A DNA stretch of 64,000 bases from Neoarius graeffei. Taxonomy: Eukaryota > Chordata > Actinopteri > Siluriformes > Ariidae. Positions 60,011 through 64,000 of the stretch are shown here, piece by piece; within the stretch, counting starts at the first letter, position 1, and every line of letters begins with the position of its first letter. The notes beneath the pieces were generated by a model, which saw only the letters and a program-made list of their open reading frames with translations, was not told where the DNA came from and did not search any database. Both the position numbers and the translations under genes were made by a program. The stretch covers positions 6,450,001 to 6,514,000 of the forward strand of contig NC_083587.1 of assembly GCF_027579695.1 (NCBI RefSeq), read 5' to 3'.

Positions 60011-60189
60011 AAGTTCTCTAATGTACTCCTGGGGCAAGTACATCACGGCTCTATCCAAACAGTTGGATACAAAATTTGTCCCTTGTCAAATACATACAGC
60101 AAGCCAAAATTTTGTTTTGAGATTACATTACAAGCAGTTAGTAGACAATCTTATTATGGGGCTGTGGTTACAGCACTGCTTTTTCCAGG

Positions 60190-60425
60190 TCACTCTTGAA
60201 TGCTGGATCGGTAGAAAATATCGATGGAGAAAGAGTGCTTGGCCATCAATTGGGCAGTCCTCACTCTCCGGTACTACCTGCTCGGACACCCGTTCACCCT
60301 CTGTTCCAACCAGTGGGACCACCGCGTGGATCACTCTGGGTATCACCCATCAGCACTTTAAATTCGATTTGGCCCACAGGCCGGGGGCTGCATATGGTGG
60401 CGGCGGATTACCTCTCCTGCTAGGA
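60190..60425 (+). pseudogene. Gmr1-like RNase H remnant
   Basis: Its DNA matches the RNase H region of the Gmr1-like copies (the LAIxWAVLTLRYYLLGHPFT part, then HRPGA and ADYLSC) but across several frameshifts. No LTR or other domain is near. It is a short, older fragment. Confidence 0.75.
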
Positions 60426-61593
60426 GTGGGGAGTTTTATAGATAAAATTAGGGCTGTTGAAGTTAATGCAAATTCCTTTTAACGCCATCATTTTTTCCCC
60501 ACGTGTGATTAACGCGTGGATTTTCTGTGCCCCTCCCCTGTTGTTTCAAAAATCAGGAAGTGACGTAGAGCGAGCGAGCAATGTAGTGAGTGGCTGGTCG
60601 GCATAAGTGGTGATAAAGTGCACTTATGTACAGAATCAACTTATATCGTTGCATTCTGACTGTTTATATAAAATGTGTGTATTTTTATATGCTTTTGATG
60701 GTCCAATGGGGAGAAAAGATGATGTGTTAAGGTGTGTGTGTGTAAATGCGCAGGCTGCACACTGGAGTGAGAGTGTTTTATTCTGAGAAATTTGTGAGTT
60801 ATTTAAAAGTGTTTATAAATGCAGTTTTTGCTCATGAATGTTCTGTATATTTACCAGTTATTGCATTTTACTAGAAAACATCTTTTATGAGCTGTGTGGT
60901 TTAACAAATGCATTTATTTGGGTTTTGTATTTTTATTTTCTTTATTTAAAGATTTCCAATATTGTTGTCCAGAGTCCACATCACATAGTTTCTTTAGTTT
61001 ATTTTATTGCATAGTTTGAGGTTGGAAGCTAAATAGAGAACTCCAGGAAAATACTATATTGTTTTGTTCACACTGAATTGTGCTCAACCCTCAAAATTAA
61101 GTTAACACCAGACTTTCGTCTAAACCGGGGAACAGGGGCACTGCGCCCTCTTACTCTCGGCGTGCGCCCCCTTACCGAAATGCTGATTGAACCCCAAGTC
61201 ACACTTAGGTCATGCACTTATATGCTACTGCACAACATGCAATCTTTCTCAAAACGATCTTTTCTCTGTGAAAACATCCCAGCAATACCACGTGACAATG
61301 TGTCTGATCATCAAATACGTTATAATTACTCCAAAAATATTCCAATCATAGTAGATACACCGCCAGACGGTGCAAAAACAATCTGAATTGGCGTTTTCCA
61401 GACTGAGGCGCCATGTTGTTTAGTTGTTTACTTGTTGCGGCTGCTATCGCGAGATTTGACATGGGTTACATACAAGGTCAGCTGACTTGTAGAGTGAGAT
61501 TTCTCGAGACTGAATGACCTTTCACCCACCGGCGTGGGAGCTTTTGACAGAAGTAGTTCACGAGTTGTTTTTGTTGACACTTGGGCATTTAAA
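60426..61593. other. No gene recognised
   Basis: Non-coding. A stretch near 61120-61190 with alternating GCGCCC blocks (CTGCGCCCTCTTACTCTCGG, GTGCGCCCCCTTACCG) looks like a subterminal repeat of an unknown element. Confidence 0.4.
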
Positions 61594-61808
61594 ATGTCAT
61601 CCCGTGGCACGAAATGGAAGAAAGCCAAAGACTGTCCAGGGCAGAAGAAGATTACTTCTTTCTTTTTCAATGTTGACAGACAATTTGTTACAATTTCCCT
61701 CTCAGATAGCCTCAGAATGTCCCATTGTAGCCTCAATTTTTCAAAGGCTTTGCACGGCGGAGGAGGGGACGGACAACCGGCACCCCCCCGCTTCGCTCCC
61801 TCGCCATG
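61594..61808 (+). CDS. Candidate first exon with a PIP-box-like motif
   Basis: ATG at 61594 opens a basic stretch (MSSRGTKWKKAKDCPG), then QKKITSFF, which fits the PCNA-interacting consensus Qxx(I/L)xxFF. The frame reaches ATG followed by GTGAGT (61809), a good donor. I see no matching downstream exon before 62025. Similar basic heads ending in QKK(I/L)TSFF are, as I recall, found in some fish zinc-finger and hAT-related proteins. It may be a transposon first exon. Only 72 codons, so chance is possible. Confidence 0.35.
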
Positions 61809-62024
61809 GTGAGTGCCCTCATACTAAATTTTTCTAGACAAAACCCTGAACACTGCTTTTGTTTTTTTTTTTTTAAATGCAGTGGGGGAATAAAATACCC
61901 ACAAAAATCATTTTTGATGTGTCCCGCCTTATCCTCCCTGACCTGGCCACATACATTTGCATAAAGCAAACATATTTGTCCACTCCCACTTCCCAAAACT
62001 TGAAAAGTATCCCTTTAAGGTTGT
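61809..62024. other. No gene recognised
   Basis: Sequence between the candidate exon and the third Gmr1-like element. Nothing recognisable. Confidence 0.4.
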
Positions 62025-62336
62025 TGTACTTAGAGGCGGGTGGGTGGAGCACAGAAGTACGGCAGGCCAGAATTGAGTTACAAAAGCTCTTTATTGTGAC
62101 ACTTTTCAGTTGTCCACAAACTTCCAGTCACACAGACACACGCGCACACACATCAGTTGTCTGGTTGGGGAGAGATCCTCTTCCTCTGCTCTCTCTCTCC
62201 TTATATAGGGCGCGGTCACTGGGCAGACACACAAACACAGGTTAATTGACATCAGGTGAGGTGATTCTGCCACTTACCTTCCCTGACTCCATCCTCCATT
62301 CACAGGCCGACATTTGACCACGCCCCTGCTGCCACA
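62025..62336 (-). repeat. 3' LTR, Gmr1-like copy 3
   Basis: 312 bp, similar to the LTR at 49170-49483, with a TATA-like CCTATATAAGG on the minus strand near 62200. Confidence 0.9.
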
Positions 62337-62339
62337 TAC

Positions 62340-63997
62340 CCCCACTGCCCGACTCAGGCCAGGGAGCCATCCGGCCTGCAGCCGAGGCCTGCAGCTGACC
62401 CCCCCCCGATGGGAGAGGAAGTCCACCATGACCATCTGCGCCCCCAGCCTGTGGATCACCTTGAACTTAAATGGCTGGAGTGCCAGATACGAATGGGTGA
62501 TCTGCACGTTGGCATCGTTCATGCAGTGGAGCCACTGGAGGAGCGCGTGGTCTGAACAGAGGGTGAAAGGGCGTCCCAGTAGGTAGTAGCGGAGGGCGAG
62601 GACCGCCCACTTGATGGCAAGGCACTCTTTCTCTATAGTGCTATAGCAGCCCTCACGCACCGACAACTTTCTGCTGATGTACAGCATGGGGCGATCCTCT
62701 CCCTCCACCTCCTGGGACAAAACAGCCCCCAGCCCCCTGTCCAACATGTCTGTCTGCAAAACAAAGGGGAGAGCAAAGTCAGGGGAGTGTAACAGTGGCC
62801 CCCTGCGCAGTGCGGCCTTTACCTCCGAGAAAGCCCACTGGCATTGCTCTGTCCACTGGACTGGATCTGGTGCCCCCTTTTTAGTGAGATCAGTCAGCGG
62901 GCTGGTGATGTCCGAATAATTAGGTATGAACCTACGATAGTAGCCAGCCAGCCCCAGGAACTGTCTCACCCCCTTTTTGGTCTTGGGCCTCGGGCAGGCT
63001 GCAATTGCTGCTGTCTTATTAATTTGGGGATGCACCTGCCCATTGCCCAAGTGGAAGCCCAGATACCATACTTCCACCTGCCCAATCGCACACTTCTTCA
63101 GGTTGGCTGTGAGACCCCCTCGCCTCAGCGACCTAAGGATGGCCCTTAGATGTTGCAAATGCCGCTGCCAGTCATTACTATAGATTATAATGTCATCCAG
63201 GTATGCGGCCACATAGGTGGCATGGGGCGGAGGACCCTATCCATAAGCCGCTGGAATGTAGCAGGTGCCCCAAACAGCCCAAAAGGAAGTGTGACAAACT
63301 GGTGTAAGCCAAACGGTGTGGAAAAGGCCGTTTTCTCTTGGGATAATGGAGTCAAGGGGATCTGCCAATATCCCTTTGTCAAATCCAGTGTCGAATAAAA
63401 ATGAGCCGTGCCTAGTCGATCAAGCAACTCATCAACACGAGGCATTGGGTACGCATCGAATTTAGACACCGCATTGACTTTTCTATAGTCCACACAGAAC
63501 CGGACCAACCCGTAAGGCCTTGGGGACCAAGACCACCGGGCTGCTCCAGTCACTGTGGGACTCCTCGACAATGCCCATGTCGAGCATGGCCTTGAGTTCT
63601 TCCCGAACCACCTTTTTCTTGTGTTTGGGTAGCCTGTAAGGGCGGCTGCGCATTATCATCCCTGGGTGCGTCTCAATGTGGTGTTCTATGAGGCAGGGTT
63701 CGGCCGGGCAGGGGTGAGAACATGTCTGAAAATTTGGCTTGCAACTGGGCAACCTCCGTGAGTTGGGTCGAGGAGAGGTGGTCTCCACATGGGACAAGAG
63801 TGGTAGTCAGTGTTCTCTTTCGAACCTCTGGCCCCAGCTCTGCCTTCTCTGGAACCAGCGACACCAACGCCATGGGGGAGGTGGTAAATCTGTAGTGCCC
63901 CGCCCTTGTCCATTCGTCTCACCTCATAGTCGACGTCCCCAACTCGCCATGTGACCTCAAAGGGTCTTTGCCACTTGGCGATCAATTTGGAGCTCAA
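62340..63997 (-). pseudogene. Gmr1-like reverse transcriptase and RNase H, copy 3
   Basis: Reverse transcriptase motifs FCVDYRKVNAVSKFDAYPMP and AAYLDDIIIYS (near 63205) and RNase H motifs TIEKECLAIKWAV and LCSDHALLQWL are present, along with the linker between integrase and reverse transcriptase near 63800-63997. A deletion of about 35 bp near 63875, and frame changes near 63700, 63515 and 63215, break it. Confidence 0.92.
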
Positions 63998-64000
63998 TGT

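Larger units (their letters stand above)
62025..64000 (-). mobile_element. Gmr1-like Ty3/gypsy element, copy 3, cut by the window end
   Basis: The 3' LTR (62025-62336) and reverse transcriptase/RNase H are present on the minus strand; the upstream part lies beyond 64000. It is more diverged from copies 1 and 2 than they are from each other. Confidence 0.93.

Overview
This window looks like ray-finned fish genomic DNA. It has tRNA-headed SINEs, several Tc1-like transposons, intron-bearing hAT transposons, Penelope-like and L2-like retroelements and three kinds of Ty3/gypsy element, with vertebrate splice sites and tRNA-type primer sites. Nearly everything is transposable-element DNA. I see only two pieces of probable host coding sequence: two exons of an unidentified gene at the left edge (1-722, minus), and a KMT5A/SETD8-like SET-domain gene (41385-57168, minus) broken into three blocks by insertions. 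I cannot place the species.

Layout. 1-5.5 kb: host exons, a CACTA-type non-autonomous element, SINEs, 5S rRNA-derived repeats and an L2-like reverse transcriptase remnant. 6.2-7.8 kb: a Tc1 element. 9.2-11.9 kb: a Ty3/gypsy element with a PNMA-like Gag and a tRNA-Arg primer site. 12.5-15.8 kb: a decayed hAT transposon. 16.0-38.5 kb: a nest of insertions. A Tc1 element was split by an intron-containing hAT element, which was itself invaded by another Tc1, a Gmr1-like gypsy element, two SINEs, a small hAT-like element and a 9.3-kb endogenous retrovirus. One retroviral LTR carries a 669-bp foldback element. 38.8-40.7 kb: a Tc1 element containing a SINE. 41.3-57.2 kb: the SET gene, hit once by a sushi-type chromovirus with 5S rRNA-derived sequence in both LTRs, and once by a SINE that later received a Penelope-like element, which later received a second Gmr1-like element. 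57.2-64 kb: dispersed repeats, a helicase-fragment-bearing element, and a third Gmr1-like copy running off the end.

Nothing here forms a working pathway. The genes are replication machinery of elements in different states of decay. Many premature stops are TGA where arginine (CGA) is expected, a pattern consistent with deamination of methylated CpG. Primer sites identify the retroelement types: tRNA-Arg(ACG) for the PNMA-like element, tRNA-Phe for the Gmr1-like family, elongator tRNA-Met for the retrovirus, and a possible self-primer for the chromovirus.

Most worth following up: the 5S internal-control-region sequence inside chromovirus LTRs, the retrovirus whose Env has a short N-terminal and long C-terminal subunit, and the datable nests of insertions.
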